64,000 nucleotides of DNA, taken from NCBI GenBank assembly GCA_023055425.1, contig JALGPY010000001.1:109845057-109909056 (forward strand), in the 5' to 3' direction. Positions 20,330 through 30,264 of the stretch are shown piece after piece (positions within the stretch are counted from its first letter, which is position 1; every line of letters starts with the position of its first letter). The DNA is from Linanthus parryae. Taxonomy: Eukaryota > Streptophyta > Magnoliopsida > Ericales > Polemoniaceae. The notes beneath the pieces are model-generated. The model made no database searches. It saw nothing but the letters and a program-made list of their open reading frames with translations, and had not been told where the DNA came from. A program made the translations under genes and the position numbers.

Positions 20330-21230
20330 ACTTTCCTCATGTAGCTACCATGAACTCTGAGCTTTTGAAGCAAGATGTGAACATGGAGTCGTTTGATGAT
20401 CCATATATTTAAATAAGTTTTTTTCAAGAGCCGGCTATACATGAAAGTTTTGAAGTGTTGATCCATTTGCGTTTTTACCTTCTCTTGCTTAGCACTCGTC
20501 ATGATCAAGATGTAATAAATCTCGGGCTTGCCAAAGCAAGGCGACTTGATTCATAAGATGCGACGCGACGACACAAGCTAGTAATGTGTGATTCGTGAAG
20601 CAAGAGATCAGACACAACTAAGCTATTTCAATAAGATTGAAAGCTTAGAATATGGGAGTAATCTATGAGATAGATAAATAATAAGGAATTAATCTCCCAA
20701 TTGGGCCAAGAATTGGATTGGATGCAATAAGAGTTTTGTTCAAAGGCGATTTTCTCAATATGATTGAGAACCGCTGAACAAAGTGCTAGCCAATATGGTG
20801 GTGTAGTGGAAGAGGAATTGCCCAAAGTACTTGGAAGGGAGAAGGAATTATGAATTCCACTTAGGTATCTTTGTTATAAAAGCCAATGTGTCTATCTCAT
20901 CATCATAGATATTTGATACTATATGAGGATCTCACATTTATAGAAATGTGCAAGATCACAAGAGAAGAAGACAATTGGATAAGGAAGAGATACACCTACA
21001 CGAGGGGCAATGAAGCAAGGGATGCTGAATTGGCCGTAGGATATTATCTCTACCTTTAAGAATTATCAATGAATTAGACAAGTAAGGTTATGTCCTTGCT
21101 ATGAGTAGGAACATTATCACAATTTCTTGTTTGGACAAGAAATGATTTTCCTATTAAAATAATGGACAAATGTTGTTCCATTTATTTTAATAAAATGCAT
21201 TATTGAAATGCTAATTTGTTTAATGGATTA
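20330..21230 (+). pseudogene. gag-protease remnant with leader segment replacing the gag core
   Basis: Gag is recognisable at ACCATGAACTCTGAGC (MNSEL, about 20348) and again from about 20752 (CTCAATATGATTGAG...GCTGAACAAAG), matching both sides of the intact gag core of the relative at 60236-60892. Between them, 20466-20730 is not gag but a second copy of the leader segment. The zinc knuckle and protease follow in very poor shape (about 20810-21000). The same arrangement occurs in the element at 32328-48913. Confidence 0.7.
20466..20730 (+). repeat. leader segment, second copy inside gag
   Basis: It starts at TTTGCGTTTTTACCTTCTC and shares CTTGCCAAAGCAAGGCGA and GACACAAGC with the first copy. 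It replaces roughly 210 bp of gag core relative to the intact family member. Confidence 0.75.
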
Positions 21231-21269
21231 TAGATCCTTGATCATGATAATTTTATCTAAATTAAAGAT

Positions 21270-22905
21270 ATAACCTTGGCATTGTGGTTTATGCCACGTA
21301 AATGAGAACGCATTTCTAGACTCCATATGGATGGATTTCTGGACTCATTTGATTAGGAATCATATGAGACATGTATGACTTGTTTATTGGGCAAATATAT
21401 GATCCTTTGGACTCATACATACTGATGTATGTGAATCACTAAGCACAAGTGCTAGAGATGGTTTTCTGTACTTCATCATATTTACTTATTCAGTAGATAT
21501 GTGTTTGGGTCTTATGAAGAACAAACCAGAATTCTTTGAAAGATTTCAAAGAATTCAGGAATGAAGTAGAGAACTAGCTTGGCAAGAGTATCAAGATTCT
21601 ACGATTAGCTCGTGAATGAATATGATCAAGTCAAGCGTTTGACAAGTATCTAAAAGAGTATTGTATATGATCCAAACTCATTCCACCTAGAAAACCATTA
21701 TGGAATGACGTGTCTAAGGGGAGAAATCGGACCTTGTTGGACACGGTTCGGTTATGATATGTCAAACAAAACATCCAATGTACTTTTGGGGCTATGCTTT
21801 ACTTACGGCAATTTTTCCCTTAACCTTGTTCCATCAAAAATCAGTTATGGAAAACTCCATATGTGATATGGACTGGGAGGTGTCCTAGTATTTCATAAAT
21901 ATTTGGGATTATGAAGTTTATGAAAAGCGCTTAGACTATGACGAAAATTTACCCCGGTTTCGATGCTTGAATCCATTCGCATCGTGCTTGTAGGAATCTA
22001 TCTATGGATATAATCAAGCTTCTTGGAGTTGTAATCTATGATTCAATGATGAAATCAAAAGGGTTTGGTTCCATCAAGTATGAAGACAAATCTTGTGTTT
22101 ACAAGAGGGTTAGTGGGAGCACAGTTGTATTTCTGGTCTTGTATGTGGTTGACATACAGATCTCTAGGAATGATGCCCCTACTCTGCAATCTGGTAACGA
22201 TTGGCTAGGGAATAGTTTTCCAATGAAATGACTTAGGCGAAGAAACCTATAAAGATCTATGGAGATAGATCAAGAAAGTTGTTCGGCTTAAGTCAAAGTG
22301 CATACAATGACAAAGGTGTTGAAACGGTTCAACATGCAATGATATAGATTCTTAACTATGTCACATGGAGTTAGTCTTGGGAAGACTAATTGTCCTTCCA
22401 ATTAGATTGAGAAAGGACCGTAGGAATAAGATTCATAGGATACACCGTGTTATGTGCTAGGGCAAAGATACCAGACATATCCAGATGAGAGGCGTTGGAT
22501 ATTAATAAAAAAAATCCTTATGTACTTGAGAAGAACTAAGGATGAATTCTTGATACATGGAGGATATGAAGGGTTCATTGTAAGGAGTTACAATGATGCG
22601 AACTTCCAAATCTAACAAGGATGATTCCTGAGGATAGTCAAGTTTTGTGTTTTGCCTTAGTTGAGGGACTGTGAGCTGGAAAGGTTTAAGGCAAGATTAA
22701 GTTGCCGATTCTATCACAGAGGACTGAGTGTATTGTTGCATTAGGTGCAAATACTCAGAATATTCGATCTCATTCGATTGTCGGTAGAGGAGATGTGAAT
22801 ATTTGCAAAGTACCAAGCATATGTCTCTCTTACCTCTTCCGTATTGAAAACGTGAGGGCCAATAGATCAATAGGCATATGATGCACCAAATTGACTCTAG
22901 TGCAA
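21270..22905 (+). pseudogene. integrase, RT and RNase H remnants of family A element 1
   Basis: Degraded pol. Integrase is recognisable at 21295-21990 by alignment with the copies at 45190-45850 and 61540-62280. Reverse transcriptase shows EDKSCVYKRVSGSTVVFLVL and YVVDIQISRNDAPTLQS at 22085-22200, where the catalytic YVDD has become YVVD. RNase H-like sequence is faint at 22590-22900. No frame longer than 75 codons survives. Confidence 0.75.
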
Positions 22906-22914
22906 GTGGGAGAC
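22902..22914 (+). other. polypurine tract
   Basis: GCAAGTGGGAGAC immediately upstream of the 3' LTR, identical in type to the tract before the LTR at 47429. It primes plus-strand DNA synthesis in LTR retroelements. Confidence 0.75.
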
Positions 22915-24400
22915 TGTTGGAATGTGCTCTAGAGGCAATCAATTTTCCGTGTCATTTATATGGACTTACTATTCATTATGTTATCGATATGGAGATATGC
23001 CAACATGAAAGAAGTCCTTAGAATATAAATGTTATATTCATAAATATCCCAAGTCGAGTAATACAGTTAATAGGACGACTGTATTGCATCGAGACTAGTA
23101 TGTGGGTAAATTGATATGTGGATATCAAATCTAACACATGGGTACACATTAGGAGTAATGGCGTACTGGATTGACCCACCATGAGAAGGCTACATGGGAG
23201 TTATGTGAATGTCACAACAGCTTCTCATAGTGGTGTTGTGATCCTTAGACTTGAAGTCACTAGATACTCTAGTTGTGAATTATCATGTTTTGATATCGTC
23301 AAACGTTACACCGTAACTGGGTAACTATTAAGGATTTAATCAGACATGATATGAAGCAAGCCGAGAGATGGCAGTGATGTAGAGAGGATTTTTACCTCCC
23401 ACATAATCGGAGTAAATATTCACGACCACTCGATGAGTGAGACTTAGGGAAATACATGGCCATGCTCGAATAAATCAATATGAAATATTGATGTTATTTG
23501 TTTATCTAAGTCTACTCACAGATCAAGAAACTATGGATTGGATATACAATTGTGACACTCCATGTCTTGTGTCCAATCCGGATAGATGAGACAAATTGAT
23601 TATACAACACAGTAACATTGGTCTAGTCAAATCACTGACATTCCTATTACGGAGCATTGATGTATTTCTAGGTACCGCTCAATGTTTGTAATAGTTATTA
23701 TTACCACCAACGTAATTAGGAACCTATATGGTCACACACAATAATAGATCAAGCTAGGATTATTGCTAATTAGTAGGACTAAATAGCAATAATGAATTGA
23801 TTGGATTAAAGTGTAAACTGTGCTCATTAGTTGGACTAAAGAGAAATTGTGGGCTAGAATGTAACTAGTCCGACATTGTTGGATTTATGGGAAGAGATGA
23901 ATTTCTCTAGCTATTAATAGGATTTATAGGCTATGAAAATTCATGCTTAACTAATTCCTACACAACACAGTTTACTAGAGAGCTAGAGAGAAAGGAGAAA
24001 AGGAGTTTTCTCCTACTAGGGTTCGGCCAAGGGCTTGGTGCCGCCCCTCTTGGAGCCGTCGGTCACCATTGATGCCGCCCATCTTTTTGCCCACGGCATG
24101 GTGATGCCGTGGCCCTCTCCCTGCCGCTTCTTGGATGTGATCGAGTCTACACAAGTCCAAGTTCATCCTTCTTTTCACGATTGCTAGCACCATTGGAGAA
24201 GAATCACGGTTGAGGTCTATTCGTGTGGATACCGTAGAGACAAAGATGCTATTATTTGTATGTGATCGTCCCATCCTGGTATGGCTGAGGTAATATTTCT
24301 TCCTTCATCATGTTATGATGCTTCACCTGTGATCCTTGGAGGGGTTTGAGCAGAATAAATTTTCGTATTTACGATGCGCAACCTGCAATAAAACCCTACA
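22915..24400 (+). repeat. 3' LTR of family A element 1 (1,486 bp)
   Basis: Opens TGTTGGAATG and closes AAACCCTACA, followed by GTGAA. It retains a block (about 23245-23370) missing from the 5' LTR, which accounts for most of the length difference. The antisense frame 24274-23975 has 99 codons like its partner. Confidence 0.92.
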
Positions 24401-24405
24401 GTGAA
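24401..24405. repeat. target-site duplication GTGAA (right copy)
   Basis: Pairs with 17290-17294. Confidence 0.9.
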
Positions 24406-24625
24406 TACGGCTGAAAACAGCCACAAGCCACCATACACCGCCATGGGCGTGGGCTAGTGCCACCTTCCAAGTAACTGCACAGAACGTGATTTTGCCTTAG
24501 GTGAGAGGGCAGAGCCTTTTTTATGATTTGGTCATTTTATTATATGTCATCCGTTCCCATAGTAAAAAAAATTGATTGACTTGGAATTTAATAATAAAAC
24601 TATTAGACAATATGTAATCAACTCA

Positions 24626-25868
24626 CATTTTTTGGTGAAATGTTAGAATTTCATTAATAAAATAAATGTACAGCTGGATCGCTTGCACGGTAAAAGCGTC
24701 TGAAGGCCTTCGTCGCCTCAGCGGAGTACATGTAGTGCGTTAGCGAGGACCTAACTGTATAACATAAACTAAACGAAACAACTTAACCTAGACATATAAG
24801 CCAAAAAAAAAAAGATAAGGCAAATCCCAAAACAAACTGGATTGGACCCAAAAAGACTATAGGTTCAGAGTCCCAAGCCCAAAGGGACAACGGACTATGA
24901 GCTGGATAAGTGAAAACGTAAACGTATCGCACTTGAAAACCGACGGAAACAAGAACACCGAAGACGCTTTAAGGGATGGAAGGACACATGGAACTGTTGG
25001 CAGTCAGGCGGTGCAGGAACGTAGTCGTTGTGTCGGTGGTGAAGTGATGTGGAGGTGGTCGCTGAGATGGACGACGTCTGCACTCCGTCAACCATCGCAA
25101 CAAAATATGAGGCAGTCCAAAAAAACTACCATATCCCTTGGCACCGATGTTCCTCCTCGTAAGTTGCCGTTGCTTGTTTACCGAATATACATTCGGTCGT
25201 TTCACGGAAAGTTTGGAAAATTCCCGTAACATCATGGCTCACGCAGAGCCGTTGCTTGCAAATTCTTCTTGTGCTATGGCGAAGCATAGCCTGTTGTTTC
25301 TGTTGCTTCCGGGAGCCGTGATTGAAAAGATTCTACCCGTGTTGGTTTTGGCCTCTGAGAAGCTTACAGCAAATGGGCAGTTGATTCTGCTCGCCGATTG
25401 GTTCCCCTGCTTTGAGGAATTCGTCTTCGCTATGCCAGGTTGTGGTTGAGGAGAGCAAGAAATCCCGCAATTCCACCATCGAGATCGATTGATTGAGTCT
25501 AAAATTTTCCGAGCATGAGAGAATGATTTGAAGCGTAGAGGTTGAACGGGAGAGGCTCCAAAAAGTAATTTAAGTTAGACAAGATCCACCATAAAAACTC
25601 GAGAACTCCGGTGATGGGTGAATATAACATAAGAAGTTTGTGGTGGGTCATCAGTTCGAATGCGTTTCGCCGACCGAATAATCTATTGCCCGTCGCTTCG
25701 ATCATGGGTCGACACGCATCGGAGAGGCCATAGATAGCGACCTGAGGGAGGAATAGTTGCAATCTGGATGGGGTAGTGAACTGAAACTTGGACGGAAAGA
25801 CGCCGGAAAATGTTTCTTTCTCCAGAACTAGAGAGAGGTCAGAGCATGGCGTTCCTTCTTTCTTTTTT
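24626..25868 (-). mobile_element. LINE-like retroposon, short and possibly non-autonomous
   Basis: An 11-bp duplication TAATCAACTCA (24615-24625 and 25869-25879) flanks 1,243 bp. On the minus strand the 3' end reads TTAATGAAATTC...TTTCACCAAAAAA, the style of plant LINE 3' ends, and the 5' end is purine-rich. No endonuclease or reverse transcriptase block is visible. Open frames of 66-110 codons exist on both strands but none shows a recognisable domain. Either an internally deleted LINE or a non-autonomous LINE relative is possible. Confidence 0.6.
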
Positions 25869-26011
25869 TAATCAACTCAATTTTTTTCTCCTACTACATA
25901 CAATTATACAACGTACATACAACCATACGAGATACTTACTACAGAGTTTAATTTCAAATTGCACTGCCTTCCATTATTTTGAAAAACACAATAACAAAAA
26001 AAAAAGACTAA

Positions 26012-26402
26012 GAGCGCTTTTGGTAATGCTTTTGCTTTATAGAACACTGCTTTTCAAATTCAAAAGTTGTATTTATGTGTTTGGTAAATTTTTATTTTGT
26101 TGCGTTCTGAAAAGTTGTTAGTTCCCCACCACAGCTTTTGAAAAGCAGGGGAGTGGTATCTTTGATAAATTTATTATTTGAAATTGTTATCTAATTTTTT
26201 TTATTGTAATAGCACTATTTATTATTTCATGTCCGATATTGTCATTTCAACACTAACACCTAGGCTATAGCACTAATTACCAAACACAAAATAACAAAAG
26301 TGTTGTTCCACAATACTTTTGTGTAGATGTCCGCAACAACTTTCTCTCAGTCCTTCCGACACAACAGCTTGCTATAACGCCACTGCATTCCCAAACCAGC
26401 CC
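26012..26402. mobile_element. Tourist/PIF-Harbinger-like MITE (391 bp)
   Basis: Imperfect terminal inverted repeats of about 33 bp (GAGCGCTTTTGGTAATGC at the left; GGGCTGGTTTGGGAATGC when the right end is reverse-complemented) are flanked by TAA on both sides (26009-26011 and 26403-26405). Three-base TWA duplications and GGGCTGGTTTGG-type ends are typical of this group. No coding capacity. Confidence 0.7.
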
Positions 26403-26948
26403 TAAGAAGTTATACCATATTACTTTGATTTGTTTCTCCAACAAATCTCCCTTTTCTCATATTTTCCCTCTCCTCTCCCAATCCCTTCACCTCGGAAAGT
26501 AAGAATAGAATGGGGGAGGGGGGGGGGGGGGGGGGAATTGACGTGAAACCAAATGAGAGGGAGGCAAGAGTGATGGAGCCTCACGGGTCGAGGGCGTGCT
26601 TGCCTCCCACACCCCGCCCAGTCTTGCATTGATTAACGGTCCATTTAGCCACGAACACCTCTTTGTTGGAGGCGCTATCCACCACTGAAGGCGCTGTTCA
26701 CCACTATTGGAGATGGTCTTACCATTAAAGAGTTAAACTATAGATATACTCTCATGACCTAGTGAATTAGTCAAGGTGCGTGTAAATTGACATAGATCTC
26801 GCATAGCATGAACTAAATTATTGTGAAAAGTGGTGAGTTTTGACTTCATTCCAACACTGTCACATTTACATTCACTAAAGAACCCAAAAGACAAAAAAAT
26901 TCCAAACTCGCTCACACATTGATCACCATATCACGGAGTAGATCTTCA
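26403..26948. other. host-like spacer with a long G run
   Basis: No supported gene. An interrupted G tract of about 26 bases lies at 26511-26536. The rest is ordinary AT-rich sequence. Confidence 0.5.
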
Positions 26949-27250
26949 CTCCATCCGTCTGTGTTTATGTGTCCACTATTTTTTTGGGATGCCCCAAAAT
27001 GTAAGTTATCTATCTAGATTTATCATAATTTAAGATGTGAAGTTATTTTTCTGTTATTTTTTGTCTTTTTCTAAATTAATATTAAGTCAAAAATTATACA
27101 CAAAAGCAGGAGACATGCCACATCAAGTCACTTTCAAAATCATTTCATATTATATATCATAAAGGCATTATAGACATTTACATAAAAAATGTACTCTTTC
27201 TTATTATTTGTGCCAAGTCAAATGAGACTTGTAAACACAGACAATATGAG
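26949..27250. mobile_element. Stowaway-like MITE (degenerate)
   Basis: The left end CTCCATCCGTCTGTGTTTA and the reverse complement of the right end CTCATATTGTCTGTGTTTA form imperfect inverted termini like Tc1/mariner-type Stowaway elements, which start CTCCCTCCGT. TA follows the right end, but the left flank is CA, so the duplication is not clean. Confidence 0.5.
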
Positions 27251-27319
27251 TATTTATCTCATCTTTTTTTTTTTCTTTAAAAAAATTCTCATCCTATTTT
27301 ATCAGTAAACATAGCTAAA

Positions 27320-27405
27320 TGGGTGCTTGCTCAGTGGTAGAGCATTTGAAGCCCCTGCTCGAGGTTCGGAGTTTGAACCCGGCTATATGATGTAATTCAA
27401 AAAAG
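27320..27405 (+). repeat. tRNA-derived SINE or tRNA-like fragment
   Basis: A polymerase III box A-like stretch (TTGCTCAGTGGTAGAGC, 27327-27343) and box B-like stretch (GAGTTTGAACCC, 27369-27380) are spaced as in tRNAs, followed by an A-rich tail (CAAAAAAGAAGAAG). A complete cloverleaf cannot be folded, so it is more likely a short SINE than a working tRNA gene. Confidence 0.5.
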
Positions 27406-27521
27406 AAGAAGTAAACATACAGTTAAACACCGTTATTACAAGCACGGGAAGAACACAACTCGCCGACAAAACATACATTGCCCGACTCCCATCCCGAACC
27501 CGAATCTCCTCAAATTCCCAT

Positions 27522-27935
27522 TCATTTCGTCTCCGGCGACGGTGAGGGAGACGGCAACGGCGACCGAGACGGCGATGGCACGAAGCGACGCAAGTCCCTC
27601 ATATGCTTGTCCAGCAACTCTGCGTTGAACATCTTCGGGACGCCCTTGTCCGTCACGAGGATCTTGAGATGATACACTCTTCCCCCCTTGGGATCCGACT
27701 CCGAGTGTGCCTCGACAACCGACTGATACGTCAAATTGCTCTTCTTGTGGTGGTAAATATCCTGCTCGTGGTTGTATATAATCACACAGAACTTCCCCAA
27801 CTCCTGAATCTCTAGGTCCGTCTCAGGGTCGTGGACCTTCCTATTTTTTCCTCCTCCTCCTCCGCTCACCACCGTCGCCGCCGCGAAGACAAGGACTAGG
27901 AGGGTAAGAGGAATCAAGACCGAATGATTCGACAT
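27522..27935 (-). CDS. secreted cystatin-like protein, divergent
   Basis: The 137-residue product has an N-terminal signal peptide (hydrophobic LIPLTLLVLVFAAATVVSG), a Gly-rich junction, a cystatin-like fold of about 80 residues, and a Ser-Pro-rich tail (SPSRSPLPSPSPSPETK). The phytocystatin helix motif is visible as ELGKFCVIIYN. The strand where the inhibitory QxVxG loop should lie reads DPKGG, so the key papain-binding loop is missing. A conserved-looking VYHLKILVTDKG block follows. Phytocystatins inhibit papain-like cysteine proteases; this one may have lost that activity. The ATG has a TATA box 82 bp upstream and an A-rich leader. It is the clearest host gene here, but the family call rests on short motifs. 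Confidence 0.72.
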   Translation of the reverse strand: MSNHSVLIPLTLLVLVFAAATVVSGGGGGKNRKVHDPETDLEIQELGKFCVIIYNHEQDIYHHKKSNLTYQSVVEAHSESDPKGGRVYHLKILVTDKGVPKMFNAELLDKHMRDLRRFVPSPSRSPLPSPSPSPETK

Positions 27936-28016
27936 TGATTTGGATTTTCTTCTTTCTTTCAGTTTAGTTGAGAGAGAATTGTGAATTTGATTGAGGTTTT
28001 GCTTTTGGTTGGAGTG

Positions 28017-28024
28017 AATTTATA
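28017..28024 (-). promoter_or_regulatory. TATA box of the cystatin-like gene
   Basis: The minus strand reads TATAAATT 82 bp before the ATG, leaving a predicted leader of about 50-60 nt. Confidence 0.6.
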
Positions 28025-28067
28025 GAATTGGGGATGTAGATATCGTCCAGACACTTGTTTGGGCCGT

Positions 28068-28190
28068 CAGGAACGGCGTGCCGCGTTTGCAGAAGATTGG
28101 GAGGAAGATGAAGGACTACCTCTCTGACTTCGTGGCTATAATAATACGTGTTTTTGCTTTTCAGTTTTGCACGTGGTATTTTGGGTTTTG
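28068..28190. repeat. promoter-proximal duplicated segment, copy 1
   Basis: Begins TCAGGAACGGCGTGCCGCG and recurs about 306 bp away at 28374-28530 with substitutions and an internal extra stretch. It lies just upstream of the TATA box of the cystatin-like gene. Confidence 0.7.
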
Positions 28191-28373
28191 TGTTTTTCTA
28201 TCAATAGTTTGTTTTAAGGTGTTTGTTTTGACGAGTTTAAAATTAGATTTCTAATCAATTTTTAGTTTAAAGTTTTTGCATGCGAGAAAAAATCAAATCA
28301 ATTTATTTCTGAGTTTCTTCTATACATACTATTTTGTCTCACACTTCTTTTGTTAGATTTTTGAAACTTCCCT

Positions 28374-28530
28374 CAGGAAAGGCGTGCCGCGTTTTGAGAA
28401 GATGGGAGGAAAAGAAAGGACTACCTCTCTGGCAAGAGTATCCACAAAGAGAGCGGTATTCGAGCTCTGTGGCTATTCGATTTGTGTTTTGCTTTCCGGT
28501 TTTGCCCTCATACTATGTGGTAGTATTTTG
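28374..28530. repeat. promoter-proximal duplicated segment, copy 2
   Basis: Begins TCAGGAAAGGCGTGCCGCG and shares GGACTACCTCTCTG and TGTGGCTAT with copy 1. Plus-strand open frames through it (for example 28384-28788) have no recognisable domain and run into a G-tract, so I do not call a gene. Confidence 0.7.
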
Positions 28531-28569
28531 CAGGACTACTACATGGTGATCAGACTAATTATTCATGTG

Positions 28570-28613
28570 ACGCGTGTGTGTGTGTGTGGGGGGGGGGGGG
28601 CGGGGGGGGGGGG
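28570..28613. repeat. (TG)n-(G)n simple repeat
   Basis: GTGTGTGTGTGTG followed by two G runs separated by a single C. Confidence 0.9.
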
Positions 28614-28786
28614 CATAAATGGCGTGGCGTCGGAAATCAGCTTCGCCTCTTCAAACAATTGGCCAGCGTTATTACATTCATTCACTACAGATATACCCGT
28701 GTTCTCAATGTACATTTCAAAAACAAACAGAGAATATATTACACATAAGTGTCTGAACGTTGTTTTTCAAAAGAATGATTTTTTTT

Positions 28787-28878
28787 AGAAATCGTTTGGT
28801 CGTCAACCGAGTTAGAACCTGGAACTTCATGCCATGGCTTCCAACGCTCTAGCACGTGAACTATAACACTAGCTGCAG
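28787..28878 (-). repeat. SINE-like tRNA-derived fragment
   Basis: On the minus strand a box A-like GTGCTAGAGC and a box B-like GGTTCTAACTC are spaced as in the fragment at 27320-27405, and the two share the GTRSTAGAGCRTTKGAAGCC core. An A-rich tail (CTAAAAAAAATC) follows. Confidence 0.4.
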
Positions 28879-28879
28879 A

Positions 28880-29433
28880 ATTATTTTAATTAACCATGTC
28901 GTAAATATAAATTTTATATGCATTTTTAAAATGACCTACTGCTGAAACTAATGTGACGGGTCAAAATTTACATTCTAGATTTACAGTATCTGGCACCAAA
29001 ATTCATTCCCGATATTCGTTATTGGTCCAGCCGCTTGTTTGCCGCGAAGTTAGCATTAGAAGTGAGGAGCGAAATGGACGATGCACAAAATTGTTGACTG
29101 AAATGTAACACGTTTGATTGCATCGAAACGAAGTTTATAATATGAATATGTCAAACTGTACTTGGTTGTAAAAATCCAACATAGAAAACATATATACGGC
29201 AGGCCATTACGTCGGTTACTACTAATTTCTTACATTTTACAATAGAATACAAAAATACATTTTAATATTCCTAAGCATATGTGTGCTTTTCTTTTGTCAA
29301 CCTAAGATCATCTTTTTTGCAACTTCTGTATATAGTTTATGGTCCTTCCCAGGTAGTTCGAATGGGGAGGTGTTTTGTATCAACTCCGGACGATGTATAT
29401 GTTTGATGTAATATAAGGGGTTGTTTTTGTGTC
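28880..29433. other. AT-rich host-like spacer
   Basis: No supported gene or repeat, except that the last 100 bases before a poly-A run (29434-29450) look like the 3' end of a retroposed sequence (GATGTAATATAAGGGG). Confidence 0.35.
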
Positions 29434-29479
29434 AAAAAAAAAAAAAAAAACTGACTCTGAAGCTACTCATTGTCCGGTT

Positions 29480-30264
29480 CAGGGCCGTATTAAGAGGCCC
29501 TAGGCAAAATATTTGGATGGGGCCTGAATTACACAATTTATTTTCTTCGGGAGCTATATTACGTTGGTCAATCTTACACATGTATATACCTTCTTTATTC
29601 CATTTTTTGTGTGATGCTACTTCATGAAAACATTCTTAAAATGTAAATATTTTGTATATAGTTCTCACTACGTGTAAGGTGCTGGGAGAAAGTTGGCACA
29701 AAGTAAAAAAATACTTAAAAATTTGAGATAATAACACAAATTTTCTTTGTTTGAGATTTCATAATTTATTTATTTGATGAATAAATTAACATAAGTATCA
29801 GAATGTTACCCTAAAAAAAAGTATCAGACCCTACAAAAAAGTATCAGAATGTGTATGAAATAAAAGAAAAATAACCAATTGCAAAAAAACGAAAAAATAA
29901 AAATAACCAGTAACATAACGATAATAGAATACATAAGTGGTCCAAATAATTCTCTCTTCTGATCACGATATCTCTCTTCCTCCTTATCTCTCTTCTAGTT
30001 ATTTATTTATTTATTTATTTTTTTGACGCCATCTTCTAGTTAATCTCTAATCCTAACTAATCTCCTCTTTTATCTCTCCATTATCTCTCTTATCACCTAC
30101 TTTTCCTCTCAATATTTCTCTCACCTCAAAATAATTGTCGTTATCCTCGGTATTTTCTCTCTTTCAATCTATCAATTTCTCACAAACATAACTCCACGTA
30201 CTAATTTTCCATATTGGAGGCCTTAGGCAATTGCCTGAGTTGCGTAGGGGATGAGCCGGCCCTG
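29480..30264. mobile_element. non-autonomous hAT element (785 bp)
   Basis: Ends are CAGGGCCG at the left and CGGCCCTG at the right (inverted), flanked by an 8-bp duplication GTCCGGTT / GTCCGGTC (29472-29479 and 30265-30272, one mismatch). Subterminal sequence includes GGCCCTAGGCAA and GGCCTTAGGCAATTGCC. Length, short termini and 8-bp duplications fit hAT. No transposase is encoded. Confidence 0.8.

Larger units (their letters stand above)
17295..24400 (+). mobile_element. family A copia element, complete but decayed
   Basis: A 7,106-bp element with LTRs 17295-18663 and 22915-24400, GTGAA duplications, a long leader, a rearranged gag, and integrase, reverse transcriptase and RNase H remnants. 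LTR ends are TGTTGGA...CCCTACA. The internal part matches the better preserved relative at 54462-64000. The absence of any long open frame, and LTR differences including a block present only in the 3' LTR near 23245-23370, suggest an old insertion. Confidence 0.92.

Noticed and set aside
24897..25449. Overlapping ORFs of 88-110 codons on both strands
   Set aside because: They lie inside a retroposon with target duplications and show no recognisable domain.
26511..26536. Long G run as a quadruplex regulatory element
   Set aside because: A simple homopolymer tract with no gene nearby; G runs of this kind are common and length-unstable.
28334..28788. Plus-strand ORFs of 71 and 134 codons
   Set aside because: They run through a promoter duplication, a (TG)n-(G)n repeat and a SINE-like tail; not coding.
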